Source: Pseudomonadota bacterium (GTDB lineage Bacteria > Pseudomonadota > Alphaproteobacteria > Rhizobiales > Xanthobacteraceae). From it: a stretch of 64,000 bases of DNA. The stretch's first letter is position 1, and the number at the start of each line of letters is the position of its first letter. Below, in pieces: positions 18,628 to 26,988 of this stretch. The position numbers and the translations under genes are program-made. Below the pieces are notes generated by a model. The model saw only the letters and a list, made by a program, of their open reading frames with translations, ran no database searches and had not been told where the DNA came from. The stretch lies in contig JAEYAW010000034.1 of assembly GCA_023404675.1 (NCBI GenBank), positions 229,570 through 293,569 on the forward strand, given 5' to 3'.

Positions 18628-19464
18628 ATGACAAGCGAGCCTTCGCCCTCTGCCGATCTGGCCTTTTCGGAGAAGCGGTCCCGCCGCGCCGACGGCGACC
18701 GGCTGTCGAAGAGCGAGCGCCACAAGCACATCATTTCGCAGCTCACGGCCTCGCCGACCCTGCGCGCTTCGGAGCTCGCCGCCGTCCTCGGTGTCTCGGG
18801 CGAAACCATCCGGCGCGACCTGATGGAGCTTCAGGACCAGAAGCTCATCAACCGCACCTATGGCGGCGCCTCGCGCCCCTTCGCGCTCGAACCCGCGCTG
18901 ACCGACCGCAAGGGGATCATGATCGCCGAGCGCGAGGCCATTGCCGAGGCCATCGCCGGCCTGATTCAGCCCAACGAGGTGCTGATGCTGGCGGCCGGCG
19001 CGACCACGTTCCACATCGCGCGGCGGCTGGCGAGCCGGGCGCAGGACATCACCGTGATCACCCACGATCACGCCATCGCGGCCGCCCTCGCGGTCAACAC
19101 CTCGATCCGCGTGCTGTGCTGCCCCGGCCGCTATCATCCGACCGAGGGATACGTCTACGGCACGCAGACCATCGCCTATCTCAACAGCTATGAGGCCAAT
19201 CGCGCCATCGTCGGGGCGACGGGGGTCGGCGCGCGCGGCATCAACGACGCCGACGACGAAGCCGGCGCAATCTATGGCGCGATGGTCAAGCGCGCCGCCG
19301 AGGCCATCATCGTCGCCGACCACACCAAATTCGAACAACGCGCCCTCAAGGTGTTCGCCCAATGGACGGACATCGACCGCCTCGTCACCGACCGACAACC
19401 GGAGGGCGCGTTCGCGGCCGCGCTCCGGCAGGCCGGAACCGACGTCATCGTTGCCTCACGCTGA
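18628..19464 (+). CDS. DeoR/GlpR-family transcriptional repressor
   Basis: A 278-residue regulator. The N-terminal winged helix is the classic DeoR one (RHKHIISQLTAS, LRASELAAVLGVSGETIRRDL, RTYGGA). The C-terminal DeoRC domain binds a phosphorylated metabolite (GATTFHIARRL, GATGVGARGINDADDEAGAI, VADHTKFEQRA). DeoR proteins normally sense sugar or polyol phosphates, which fits a pathway with kinases and a phosphatase. The start is ATG 18628 with GGAG 8 bases upstream; the open frame before it covers promoter DNA. Thirteen bases separate it from the AraC gene, so the two are co-transcribed. Confidence 0.92.
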   Translation: MTSEPSPSADLAFSEKRSRRADGDRLSKSERHKHIISQLTASPTLRASELAAVLGVSGETIRRDLMELQDQKLINRTYGGASRPFALEPALTDRKGIMIAEREAIAEAIAGLIQPNEVLMLAAGATTFHIARRLASRAQDITVITHDHAIAAALAVNTSIRVLCCPGRYHPTEGYVYGTQTIAYLNSYEANRAIVGATGVGARGINDADDEAGAIYGAMVKRAAEAIIVADHTKFEQRALKVFAQWTDIDRLVTDRQPEGAFAAALRQAGTDVIVASR

Positions 19465-19477
19465 GAGGACCAGGATC

Positions 19478-20500
19478 ATGGCACGCAGTCTCACACGTGG
19501 TGTTTCCGAGGAATATGCGGTCTCCGAGAACGCGCCGAGCGAGACGGAGCCGATGCGCCAGACCCATATCGGCCGCATCGCCATCGAGATGGGTCCGGCC
19601 GGCACGATGCTCCGGCGCGGCAGCAGCCGCGCCGTGCCGCCGCCGGATGATATTGCCGCCTATCTGCTGGTGTTTCCCGTCAACGGCACCGTCGGATTCA
19701 ATCAGGACGGACGGGGCGGCATCGCCGCGCCCGGCGACTATGTGCTGCTGAACGAGCGCGCGTTCCATGAGCTGTTCGCCGACGCCTCGGCACAGGTCAT
19801 CACGATGCGCATCCCGGCGAGCGAACTGCGCGGCCGGCTGGTATCGATCGAGGACCACGTCAGCCGCCGCTTCAAGCCCAACGAGCAGATGACGCGCCTG
19901 CTGACCGGCATGGTCCGTAACATCGCCGAGCTGTTCATGGACGAACCGCCACCGAATCCGCAGGCGCTGGCGACCGAGATCGTCTCGTTCGTCGCCCTCA
20001 CCATCGGTTCGGAGGATCGCGGCGCGGCGACCGATGTGCGCAATGCCCGCTATCATCTGCGCCGCCGCATCGTGGATTTCATCGACAGCCATCTGAGCGA
20101 TCAGGATCTGTCGCCGAAGAAAATCGCCGCAAGCAGCCGTATCTCGCTCAGCTATCTCTACAGCCTGTTCAACGACAACGAGACCACGGTGGGCCAGTTC
20201 GTGCAGACCAAGCGCCTCCAGCGCGCCTATGAGATTCTGGTCGCGGACCCGAAGGGACACCGCACCGTATCCGAGGTCGCCTACGAGGTCGGCTTCAAGA
20301 ACGTCTCGCACTTCTCGCGCACGTTCAGCCGTCACTTCAAGGTGGCCCCGCGCGATGTGCGGCAGGCGGGACAGGCGGCATCCGGTCCTCCGCTGCCTGT
20401 TTGCGTGGATCCGGCGAAGGCACCCAAACGGCCGCAATCCGGCTTCGGCACGCCCTACTGGGAAAGCGGCAAGCGCACGCTGCTGCACGAAACGGCCTGA
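19478..20500 (+). CDS. AraC-family regulator with AraC-binding-like cupin domain
   Basis: A 340-residue factor. Residues ~60-180 form the AraC_binding_2-type sensor (LVFPVNGTVGFNQDGRG, PGDYVLLN). The C-terminal domain carries both DNA-binding helices (LSPKKIAASSRISLSYLYSLF and SEVAYEVGFKNVSHFSRTF with the conserved F-KNVSHFSRTF signature). ATG 19478 has AGGA upstream. It sits in an apparent operon with the DeoR gene and in front of the inositol-phosphatase-like gene, so the cluster probably has two layers of control. No ligand can be assigned. Confidence 0.9.
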   Translation: MARSLTRGVSEEYAVSENAPSETEPMRQTHIGRIAIEMGPAGTMLRRGSSRAVPPPDDIAAYLLVFPVNGTVGFNQDGRGGIAAPGDYVLLNERAFHELFADASAQVITMRIPASELRGRLVSIEDHVSRRFKPNEQMTRLLTGMVRNIAELFMDEPPPNPQALATEIVSFVALTIGSEDRGAATDVRNARYHLRRRIVDFIDSHLSDQDLSPKKIAASSRISLSYLYSLFNDNETTVGQFVQTKRLQRAYEILVADPKGHRTVSEVAYEVGFKNVSHFSRTFSRHFKVAPRDVRQAGQAASGPPLPVCVDPAKAPKRPQSGFGTPYWESGKRTLLHETA

Positions 20501-20560
20501 TCCTTTCGGGCATTGTTGATTGGTGGGCGGCGCAATGCTCCATCACCTTCGGAGTTGATC

Positions 20561-21352
20561 GTGGTCGAAACGCTCGAAAAAATCTCGGACGGCGAACTGG
20601 CGACCTTCTTCGACAATCTGGCCGACGCGGCACGCCGCATCGCGCTGAAACATTTCCGCTCGCATCTGGATTTCGAGCAGAAGCAGGATCTGTCTCCGGT
20701 CACCATCGCCGATCAGGGCATCGAGCGGGAACTGCGCCGCCTGATCGCCGCGCGCTTCCCCGACCACGGCATTCTCGGCGAGGAGACCGGCTCGACGCCC
20801 GGCGAGCGCTACACCTGGTATGTCGATCCCATCGACGGAACGAAAAGCTTCATCTCCGGCATGCCACTGTTCGGCACGCTGATCGCGCTGCGGGACGACC
20901 GCGCCGAAAAACTGGTCGCGGGCATGATCGACATTCCCGCATTGTCGGAACGCTGGTTCGGCACGGCCAGCGGCACCACGTTCAACGGCGCGCCCGCGCG
21001 CGTGAGCCGTGTCAGCCATCTGGCGCAGGCGCAGATCTATACGTCCTCGCCGGATATCTTCGAGGCGGAGGACTGGGAGCGTTTCGACCGGCTGAGCCGC
21101 AAGGCGCTGTTCCGACGCTTCGGCGGCGACTGCTACCTCTATGGCCTGCTGGCGTCGGGCCATTGCGACCTCGTCGTCGAGGCCTCGCTCAAGACCTTCG
21201 ATTTCATGGCGCTGATTCCGGTCGTCGAAGGCGCGGGCGGCCTGATCCGCGACTGGCAGGGCCGCAAGCTCGATCCGCATTCCGACGGCCGTGTCGTCGC
21301 CGCTGCCAACGCGGACCTGCTCGACCAGGCGCTGGCGGTGCTGAACGGATAG
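20561..21352 (+). CDS. inositol-monophosphatase-family phosphatase (HisN-like)
   Basis: A 263-residue Mg-dependent phosphatase of the IMPase/FBPase superfamily. Metal motifs are clear: GEETGS (Glu), VDPIDGTKSFISG (WxxDPIDGT signature) and the late D-F-M-A-L-I-P motif (KTFDFMALIPV). The pattern DPIDGTKSF is the one usual for histidinol-phosphatase HisN of actinobacteria and rhizobia. In this catabolic neighbourhood, a role in removing phosphate from a pathway intermediate is equally likely. I use GTG 20561 because GGAG stands at 20551-20554; the longer frame adds residues unlike the family. Confidence 0.85.
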   Translation: MVETLEKISDGELATFFDNLADAARRIALKHFRSHLDFEQKQDLSPVTIADQGIERELRRLIAARFPDHGILGEETGSTPGERYTWYVDPIDGTKSFISGMPLFGTLIALRDDRAEKLVAGMIDIPALSERWFGTASGTTFNGAPARVSRVSHLAQAQIYTSSPDIFEAEDWERFDRLSRKALFRRFGGDCYLYGLLASGHCDLVVEASLKTFDFMALIPVVEGAGGLIRDWQGRKLDPHSDGRVVAAANADLLDQALAVLNG

Positions 21353-21411
21353 GCGGGATTCGCAGCCGACGCCCTCGGCCGCATTGGCCGGTTCGTCGGC
21401 GCTCCTCAGAA

Positions 21412-21430
21412 CGCCGTTCTTCGAACGGCG
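21412..21430. terminator. hairpin between convergent genes
   Basis: CGCCGTTC (21412-21419) and GAACGGCG (21423-21430) pair perfectly around a TTC loop. It lies between the stops of the phosphatase (rightward) and the kinase (leftward) and may end transcription from both sides. There is no T-run, so this is a weak call. Confidence 0.45.
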
Positions 21431-21493
21431 ATGCCTTGGCCATGACACAGGAGGCGCAGGAGCTGGCAGACCTTCAAGGGTGCAGGCTGTGCC

Positions 21494-22453
21494 TCACACC
21501 ATCCGCAGCCAGCCGTCCCAGCGGGGATCGAACATGATGTCGCGCGCGCGCATGTATTTCCACACGCCGTATTTCTGATAATCGAAATCCCACGCGTTGA
21601 GTTTTCGGTTCACCACCGCCCACGACGCCCATTTCAGATCAGCCAGCGCCCGGTTGATGACGACGCGCGCCACGATCTCCGGCCGCACCTCGCCGAGATA
21701 TTGTTCGACCAGCGACGCCGTGAGATGCTCGTCGAAGAACATCTCCGCGAACAGCACGCCGAGCTCGTAGCTGCGCTCGTTGTTCGAGGCGAACTCGTAG
21801 TCGATCAGCCGCATCGGCTTCGGCACGCCCGGCTCTGCGCTGATGAGGAAGTTTCCCGGCATCGGGTCGTTGAAGCACGGCACGAGGTCGAGTCCCGAGG
21901 CGAGGAACGCGCTCTTGGCCTGATTGTAGCGATGCAGCAGCCACGGCAAATCTTCCGGGAAATGCGCGCCGAGTTCGCGGCCTTGCGACAGATGCTCCTC
22001 GATCATGTCGAAGATGGTCTTGGTCAGGCCGAGTTTCGGCCCGGCGTGAAGCTGGCGGTAGATCGTCAGCACCTCGGACTGGATTCCAGGGTCGCCGAAA
22101 TCGCCGTTGGTGCAGGCGCGATAGCCTTCCAGAAACTCGCTGACTTCAAGTCCGTCCGAGGCGTCGAAATAGATCACCTCCGGTGCGACGCCGATCGCAT
22201 GTGCGTTGCGCGCCGCCTCGTTCGCCGTCACGCGGTCGATGAACATTTCCGAGCCCGCGCCCGGCACCTTGATGAAATAGCGGCGCGGCTCGCCGTCGAT
22301 TTCCACCAGCCAGTTCTGGTTCATGATGCCGCCGACCAGCGGCCGATACGCCGCCGGCTTGGCGCTCCACTGCGGAACGCGGCCGATGGCGGCCTCGACA
22401 TCGCTCTCGTGCGGCGTCTTGGCTTCGCCGAGCTTTCTCCAAACCGTCGTCAT
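21494..22453 (-). CDS. APH-fold phosphotransferase (choline-kinase-like small-molecule kinase)
   Basis: A 319-residue kinase of the aminoglycoside-phosphotransferase/choline kinase fold. The N-lobe has GGIMNQNWLVE and FIKVPGAGSEMF (ATP Lys). The catalytic loop reads CFNDPMPGNFL, with Asp and Asn kept but the usual His of the Brenner motif replaced by Phe. The metal-binding segment is LIDYEFASNN, very like choline/ethanolamine kinases (LIDYEYA). The start overlaps the upstream kinase stop by 4 bases (ATGA). Likely substrates are choline, ethanolamine or another amino alcohol rather than an antibiotic. Confidence 0.85.
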   Translation of the reverse strand: MTTVWRKLGEAKTPHESDVEAAIGRVPQWSAKPAAYRPLVGGIMNQNWLVEIDGEPRRYFIKVPGAGSEMFIDRVTANEAARNAHAIGVAPEVIYFDASDGLEVSEFLEGYRACTNGDFGDPGIQSEVLTIYRQLHAGPKLGLTKTIFDMIEEHLSQGRELGAHFPEDLPWLLHRYNQAKSAFLASGLDLVPCFNDPMPGNFLISAEPGVPKPMRLIDYEFASNNERSYELGVLFAEMFFDEHLTASLVEQYLGEVRPEIVARVVINRALADLKWASWAVVNRKLNAWDFDYQKYGVWKYMRARDIMFDPRWDGWLRMV

Positions 22454-23406
22454 GCCACCCTCCGCAGCGCATCGCCGAACCGCGGCTCGCGCACCGCCAT
22501 CCGGCACCGGACGAAACGCCAGCTTGCGAACTTGTAGAACTCCAATGTATTGCGCGGCGATTTCACCGCCAGCAGAGCGCCGATCAGGCCCCAGCGCAGA
22601 TCGTCGGCAATCCCGTAGATGCGCGTGCGGTTGTAGGCCGCCTCGTCGAAACCGCCGGTGATGCGGACGAACGCATCGCGCGCCTCCGGCTCGTGGGCGA
22701 AGGCCTCCACCAGAAAGCTGCCGAGATCTTCCAGCGGATCGGCGGTGGTGGCGCGATCCCAGTCGATCAGGCGCACCTCGCCCGCATCGCTAATCATCAC
22801 GTTGGAGACGTTGCCATCGCCGTGGATCGGCGCGCGTCTGATATCCAGATCCCTGAACGACTGCGCGGCGAACGTCACCTCATTTACCAGCCAGGCGATG
22901 TCCACCGGCAGTTGCGCCCTGGCTTCCGTCGCGGCCGCGTAAAATCGCGCGATCTCGTCGAACACCCCGTCGCTGCGCGGCAGCGGCGGCCCCTCCTGAA
23001 ACTTGCGGCGCGCGGCGGCGATGGCATCGACGATGGCCGGCTCCAGCAGACGTTCCAGCGTGCCGACACGCCAGCCGGCGTTGAGATCCTCCATCACCAG
23101 CAGTCCCGCCGCGGCATCCGCCAGCAGCACCTTCGGGCCGATGCCGAGATCGGAGGCGCGCTGCGCCGCCTCGAACGCGCAAGGCACGTCGATATACATC
23201 GGCGCGTCCTCGCTCATCACCTTGGCGAGCAGGCTGGCGCCATCGGCCGGACGCACCACACGCCAGGGCATTCCATCGACACCGCGCCAGCTTGGCGAGG
23301 CCAGCAGCGGGATCGCCGGTTCGATCACCAGATCGACGCCATCCCATCCCGGCAGCGTGGCGAGACCGTTGCGGATCACCGCCATTTCCGTTGAAGACTC
23401 ACTCAT
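22450..23406 (-). CDS. APH-fold phosphotransferase (second small-molecule kinase)
   Basis: A 318-residue kinase with the same fold as its downstream partner but a canonical catalytic loop (IHGDGNVSNVM) and DFG-equivalent (LIDWDRATTADP). The N-lobe is shorter in motifs (LLAKVMSEDAPMY). The two kinases share little outside the motifs, so they are not a recent duplication and may form a hetero-pair or act on different substrates. It is divergent from the amidase with 195 bases between. Together with the phospho-lyase-like enzyme at 17-18 kb it suggests a phosphorylate-then-eliminate route. Confidence 0.85.
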   Translation of the reverse strand: MSESSTEMAVIRNGLATLPGWDGVDLVIEPAIPLLASPSWRGVDGMPWRVVRPADGASLLAKVMSEDAPMYIDVPCAFEAAQRASDLGIGPKVLLADAAAGLLVMEDLNAGWRVGTLERLLEPAIVDAIAAARRKFQEGPPLPRSDGVFDEIARFYAAATEARAQLPVDIAWLVNEVTFAAQSFRDLDIRRAPIHGDGNVSNVMISDAGEVRLIDWDRATTADPLEDLGSFLVEAFAHEPEARDAFVRITGGFDEAAYNRTRIYGIADDLRWGLIGALLAVKSPRNTLEFYKFASWRFVRCRMAVREPRFGDALRRVA

Positions 23407-23601
23407 GTCCAGATCCGTTCACTTGCAGGCCGATTGCGACCTATCGCGCTGGCACGATCATCGGGTCAAAAATCCTTCATGCGCGCTGCAAAAGGGATGC
23501 CCGATGCTCTACCAAATCATGCCGATCGCCCCAATGCCCTACTCCGGGTGGCGCAAGTTGAGTATCCGACGGCTGTCGACATGTTTGCGCGCGGAGGACC
23601 G

Positions 23602-25008
23602 ATGGCTGCCGATGATGTAATCCGGATGAGCGTGGCCGAGCTGACGGCCGCCTATGGCGCCCGCTCGCTTTCCCCGGTCGAGGCGCTGCAGGCGACGCTC
23701 GATCACTCGCACGCCGTGAACGGCGCGATCAACGCGCTGTTCTGCTTCCGCCCCGAAAGCGCGCTGGCCAGCGCGAAAGCCTCCGAGGCGCGCTGGAAGG
23801 CGGGCACGCCGCTCGGCCCGCTCGACGGCGTGCCGATGACGGTGAAGGACAGCGTGGCGATGGTCGGCTGGCCCTATCTGCATGGCATCGGCGCCAACCG
23901 CGACCTGCCGCCATCCACTTACGATTCGCCGCCCGCGATTGCATTGCAGGAAGGCGGCGCGGTGATCTTCGCCAAGACCACCATGCCCGATTGCGGGCTG
24001 ATGGCGGCGGGCATCTCGTCCCTGCATGGCGTCACGCGCAATCCGTGGGGTCTTGCGTGGAACACCGGCGGCTCCTCGGCGGGCGCGGGCGCATCGGTCG
24101 CCGCCGGCGCGGGCTTCGTGTCGGTCGGCACCGACATCGCCGGCTCGGTGCGGCTGCCGGCGGCGCATTGCGGCCTCGCCTCGCTCAAACCCACCCACGG
24201 CCGTGTCCCCCATCTGCCGGCCGACACCATGCGCATGGCCGGACCGATGGCCCGCAGCGTCGACGACGCGGCGCGTCTCCTCACCGTCATCGCCCGGCAG
24301 GACGAGCGCGACACCTGGAGCCTGCCGGCCGACGGCATGCGCTATCACGAACATCTTGATCGCGATATCAAGGGTCTGCGGATCGGCGTACTCACCGACA
24401 TGGGATTCGGCATGAAGCCCGAGCCCGTCGTGCGCGCGGCCGTGGAGGCGAGCGGCCGTTTGCTGGAGGCGGCGGGCGCGATTGTCGAGCCGTTCACCTC
24501 GCCGCTCGACTACGACGCCTATGCGCCGATCGACCTGTTCCTGCAGGCGCGGGGCTTCGTCGAATATTCGTCGCTGCCGCCGCATGGCGATACGCCGCGC
24601 GACATCAATCCTTACGTGCGCGCCTGGGCGCTGGAGGGCGCAAAGCATTCGGCTGCGGACCTCTATCGCGCGCTCGGCCAGATCGGGAAGATGAAGGCCG
24701 CGATGCTCGCCGCCTTCGAGGGCTGGGACTATGTGATCGCGCCGACGCTGCCGGTCGTGAACTTCCCCGCCGAGGAGCCGGGCGCCTCGCGCGAGGTGCC
24801 GCTGGCGCACACCATCTTCACCGCGATGTTCAACCAGACCTGCCAGCCGGCCGGCACCGTGAACATGGCGTTCGACGAACGCCATCTGCCGATCGGCGTG
24901 CAGATCATCGGCCATCGCTTCGACGATCTCGGCGTGCTGCAGATCGCCAAGGCGTTGGAAGGCATGCGCTCCATCGCGATGGATTGGCCGTTCGAACCGC
25001 GCAGGTGA
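23602..25008 (+). CDS. amidase (amidase signature family)
   Basis: A 468-residue AS-family hydrolase. The Ser-cisSer-Lys triad is visible: Lys in PMTVKDSVAM, cis-Ser in NTGGSSAGAGAS, and nucleophile Ser in GTDIAGSVRLPAAHCG. There is no GatA-type context (no gatB or gatC), so a free amidase or an ureido/acylamide hydrolase is likely. The ATG at 23602 has an excellent GGAGGA 5 bases upstream, better than Met 23581. It converges on the peptide ABC operon and shares the divergent promoter with the two kinases, so it probably processes an imported amide. Confidence 0.88.
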   Translation: MAADDVIRMSVAELTAAYGARSLSPVEALQATLDHSHAVNGAINALFCFRPESALASAKASEARWKAGTPLGPLDGVPMTVKDSVAMVGWPYLHGIGANRDLPPSTYDSPPAIALQEGGAVIFAKTTMPDCGLMAAGISSLHGVTRNPWGLAWNTGGSSAGAGASVAAGAGFVSVGTDIAGSVRLPAAHCGLASLKPTHGRVPHLPADTMRMAGPMARSVDDAARLLTVIARQDERDTWSLPADGMRYHEHLDRDIKGLRIGVLTDMGFGMKPEPVVRAAVEASGRLLEAAGAIVEPFTSPLDYDAYAPIDLFLQARGFVEYSSLPPHGDTPRDINPYVRAWALEGAKHSAADLYRALGQIGKMKAAMLAAFEGWDYVIAPTLPVVNFPAEEPGASREVPLAHTIFTAMFNQTCQPAGTVNMAFDERHLPIGVQIIGHRFDDLGVLQIAKALEGMRSIAMDWPFEPRR

Positions 25009-25029
25009 GATCTAGTCGGGCGATTGTCA

Positions 25030-25139
25030 TTCCCGGCATTTTATTCGTGAGGGCCGGGCGTGACCCGGCCCATTCACGTCTTTGGCGCAGCATGTCCAAT
25101 CAAGACGTGGATGCCCGGCATGAAGCCCGGCATTGCGGC
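25030..25139. repeat. nested palindromic intergenic element
   Basis: Between the amidase and the ABC ATPase (convergent) lie stacked inverted repeats. GGGCCGGG/CCCGGCCC (25051-25071) forms a tight hairpin. CACGTCTT (25075-25082) pairs with AAGACGTG (25102-25109). GCCCGGC occurs twice in direct order (25113-25119 and 25125-25131). Arrangement and GC-rich wording resemble the dispersed intergenic palindromes common in Bradyrhizobiaceae. It may double as a bidirectional terminator. Confidence 0.55.
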
Positions 25140-25164
25140 TGGGAAAAACGGCCGAAATCGCCCC

Positions 25165-26988
25165 TTACGCCGCGGCGTCGACTTCGGCCTTATCGAGCAG
25201 ATGGCACGCCGCCAGCCGTCCCGGCGTATGCTCGATCAGCTTCGGCGTCTCGACGCGGCAGCGGCCGAACGCCTTGGGGCAGCGCGAGGCGAAACTGCAT
25301 CCCGGCGGAATGTTGATCGGGCTCGGCGGCTCGCCTTCCAACAGGAAATCCTTCGGGTTGAGCGGCTTGTCTTCCAGCGTCGGCGCGGCCGAGAGCAGCG
25401 CCTTGGTGTAGGGATGCTGCGGATCGAAGAACAGGTCGCGGTTGTCCGCGACCTCCACCATCTCGCCGAGATACATCACCGCGATGCGGGTGCAGACCTT
25501 CCGCACCATCGCCAGATCATGCGAGATGAAGACATAAGTAAGATCGTTGCGCTCCTGCAGCGCCGCGAACAGCTCGATCAAGCGGCCCTGCTCGCGCTGG
25601 TCCAGCGCCGACAGCGTCTCGTCCAGGATCAGGATCTTCGGATCGAGAATCAGCGCGCGGGCGATGGAGATGCGCTGGCGCTCGCCGGTGGAGAGCGCGT
25701 TCGGCAGCTGGTCGTACAGATCGGCCGGCAGACCGACCTCCGCCATCGCCGCCGTCACGCGACGGCGCAGTTCGGCGCGGGGCACGCGGCCGCGGATCAG
25801 CAGGCTTTCCTCAATCATGCGGCCGACCGTGGTGCGCGGCGGCAGCGCGTTATAGGGATCCTGCAGCAGCAACTGAAACTCGTTGCGCTTGCGGATCAGA
25901 TCTCCCGGCGAGAGGTTGCCGAGCGAAACCCCGTTCAGCACGATGGCGCCGCGATCCGGCTGCTCCAGCCAGGCCAACATGCGTGTGAGCGTGGACTTGC
26001 CGCATCCGGACTCGCCGACGATGCCGAGATTCTCGCGCGGCATGATGTCGAGCGTCACGCCGCGCACCGCCTGCACATTGCTGTAGGTGTTGAAGGTGCC
26101 GCGCTTGCGCACGCGATAGGTGCGCTGCACGTCCTCCACCTTCATCAGCGGCTGCTCGCCCGCCTTGCTAAGGCGTTCCACCGGCCCTTCCGAGGTAGAC
26201 CAGATACGCGGCACGCTGGCGATCGCCCGGCGCGTGTATTCGGATTGCGGCGAGGCCAGGAGATCGGCGAACGGCTGCTCCTCCACGAACCGGCCCTGAT
26301 GCAGCACGGCCGTGCGGTTCCCGAACTGCCCGAGCGTCGGCAGCGAGGACGACAGATAGATCGTTGCGGTGCGGTGGCGCGTGCACAGATCATGCAGCAG
26401 TTCGACGATCTGGGCCGCAATGGTCACGTCCAGCGGCTGGGTGATGTTGTCGGCGATCAGAACCGCAGGCTCGGCGCAGATCGCGTCCACGATCATCGCG
26501 CGCTGCATCATGCCGCCGGAGAATTTCGACGGATAATCCCAGTAGCGCTCCTGGGGCGAGGGAATGCGCACCTCGCCCAGCAGCTGCATCACGCGGTCGC
26601 GGCACTCGTTATGATTCCACTCCGGCCGCACGCTGTGCAGCTTCTCGGCGATCTGCACGCCGACGGGCACCGTGGGATCGAGCGAGCTTTGCGGCTTGGA
26701 GCCGATATAGGCGATGTCGCGCCCGACCTTCACCTCGCGGCGGCCGGAACGCGTCAGGAGATCATTGCCCGCGAAGATGATTTCACCGCCGCGATATTCG
26801 AGACTTTCCGGCAGCCAGTTGGCGAGCGCGCGGCTCAGGACCGTCTTGCCCGCGCCACTCTCGCCATAGATGCCGAAGATCTCGCCGGTGTTGAGGCGGA
26901 AGCTGACACCATCCAGGATCGGCGGCGCACCGGAAACAACTGTTCCGACGGCGAGATTCTTGACCTCAAGGATAAGCGATAAATCCAT
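25165..26988 (-). CDS. ABC importer double ATPase (DppDF-type fusion) with degenerate first NBD
   Basis: A 607-residue protein with two nucleotide-binding domains, as in DppD-DppF fusions of peptide importers, ending in the oligopeptide/dipeptide C-terminal motif (CSFASRCPKAFGRC). NBD2 is canonical: Walker A GESGCGKS (325-332), Gln376, LSTGE, Asp456-Glu457, His490. NBD1 keeps Walker A (GESGAGKT, 42-49) and FSGGM, but the Walker B Glu is Asn181 (LIADN), the Q-loop Gln is Ser97, and the H-loop His is Ser214. So only one composite site should hydrolyse ATP efficiently. It directly abuts the permease stop (0-base gap). Confidence 0.92.
   Translation of the reverse strand: MDLSLILEVKNLAVGTVVSGAPPILDGVSFRLNTGEIFGIYGESGAGKTVLSRALANWLPESLEYRGGEIIFAGNDLLTRSGRREVKVGRDIAYIGSKPQSSLDPTVPVGVQIAEKLHSVRPEWNHNECRDRVMQLLGEVRIPSPQERYWDYPSKFSGGMMQRAMIVDAICAEPAVLIADNITQPLDVTIAAQIVELLHDLCTRHRTATIYLSSSLPTLGQFGNRTAVLHQGRFVEEQPFADLLASPQSEYTRRAIASVPRIWSTSEGPVERLSKAGEQPLMKVEDVQRTYRVRKRGTFNTYSNVQAVRGVTLDIMPRENLGIVGESGCGKSTLTRMLAWLEQPDRGAIVLNGVSLGNLSPGDLIRKRNEFQLLLQDPYNALPPRTTVGRMIEESLLIRGRVPRAELRRRVTAAMAEVGLPADLYDQLPNALSTGERQRISIARALILDPKILILDETLSALDQREQGRLIELFAALQERNDLTYVFISHDLAMVRKVCTRIAVMYLGEMVEVADNRDLFFDPQHPYTKALLSAAPTLEDKPLNPKDFLLEGEPPSPINIPPGCSFASRCPKAFGRCRVETPKLIEHTPGRLAACHLLDKAEVDAAA

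Noticed and set aside
21494..23406. Aminoglycoside-resistance genes
   Set aside because: The two APH-fold proteins look like choline/ethanolamine-type kinases and are embedded in a catabolic cluster; no resistance-specific motif was seen.
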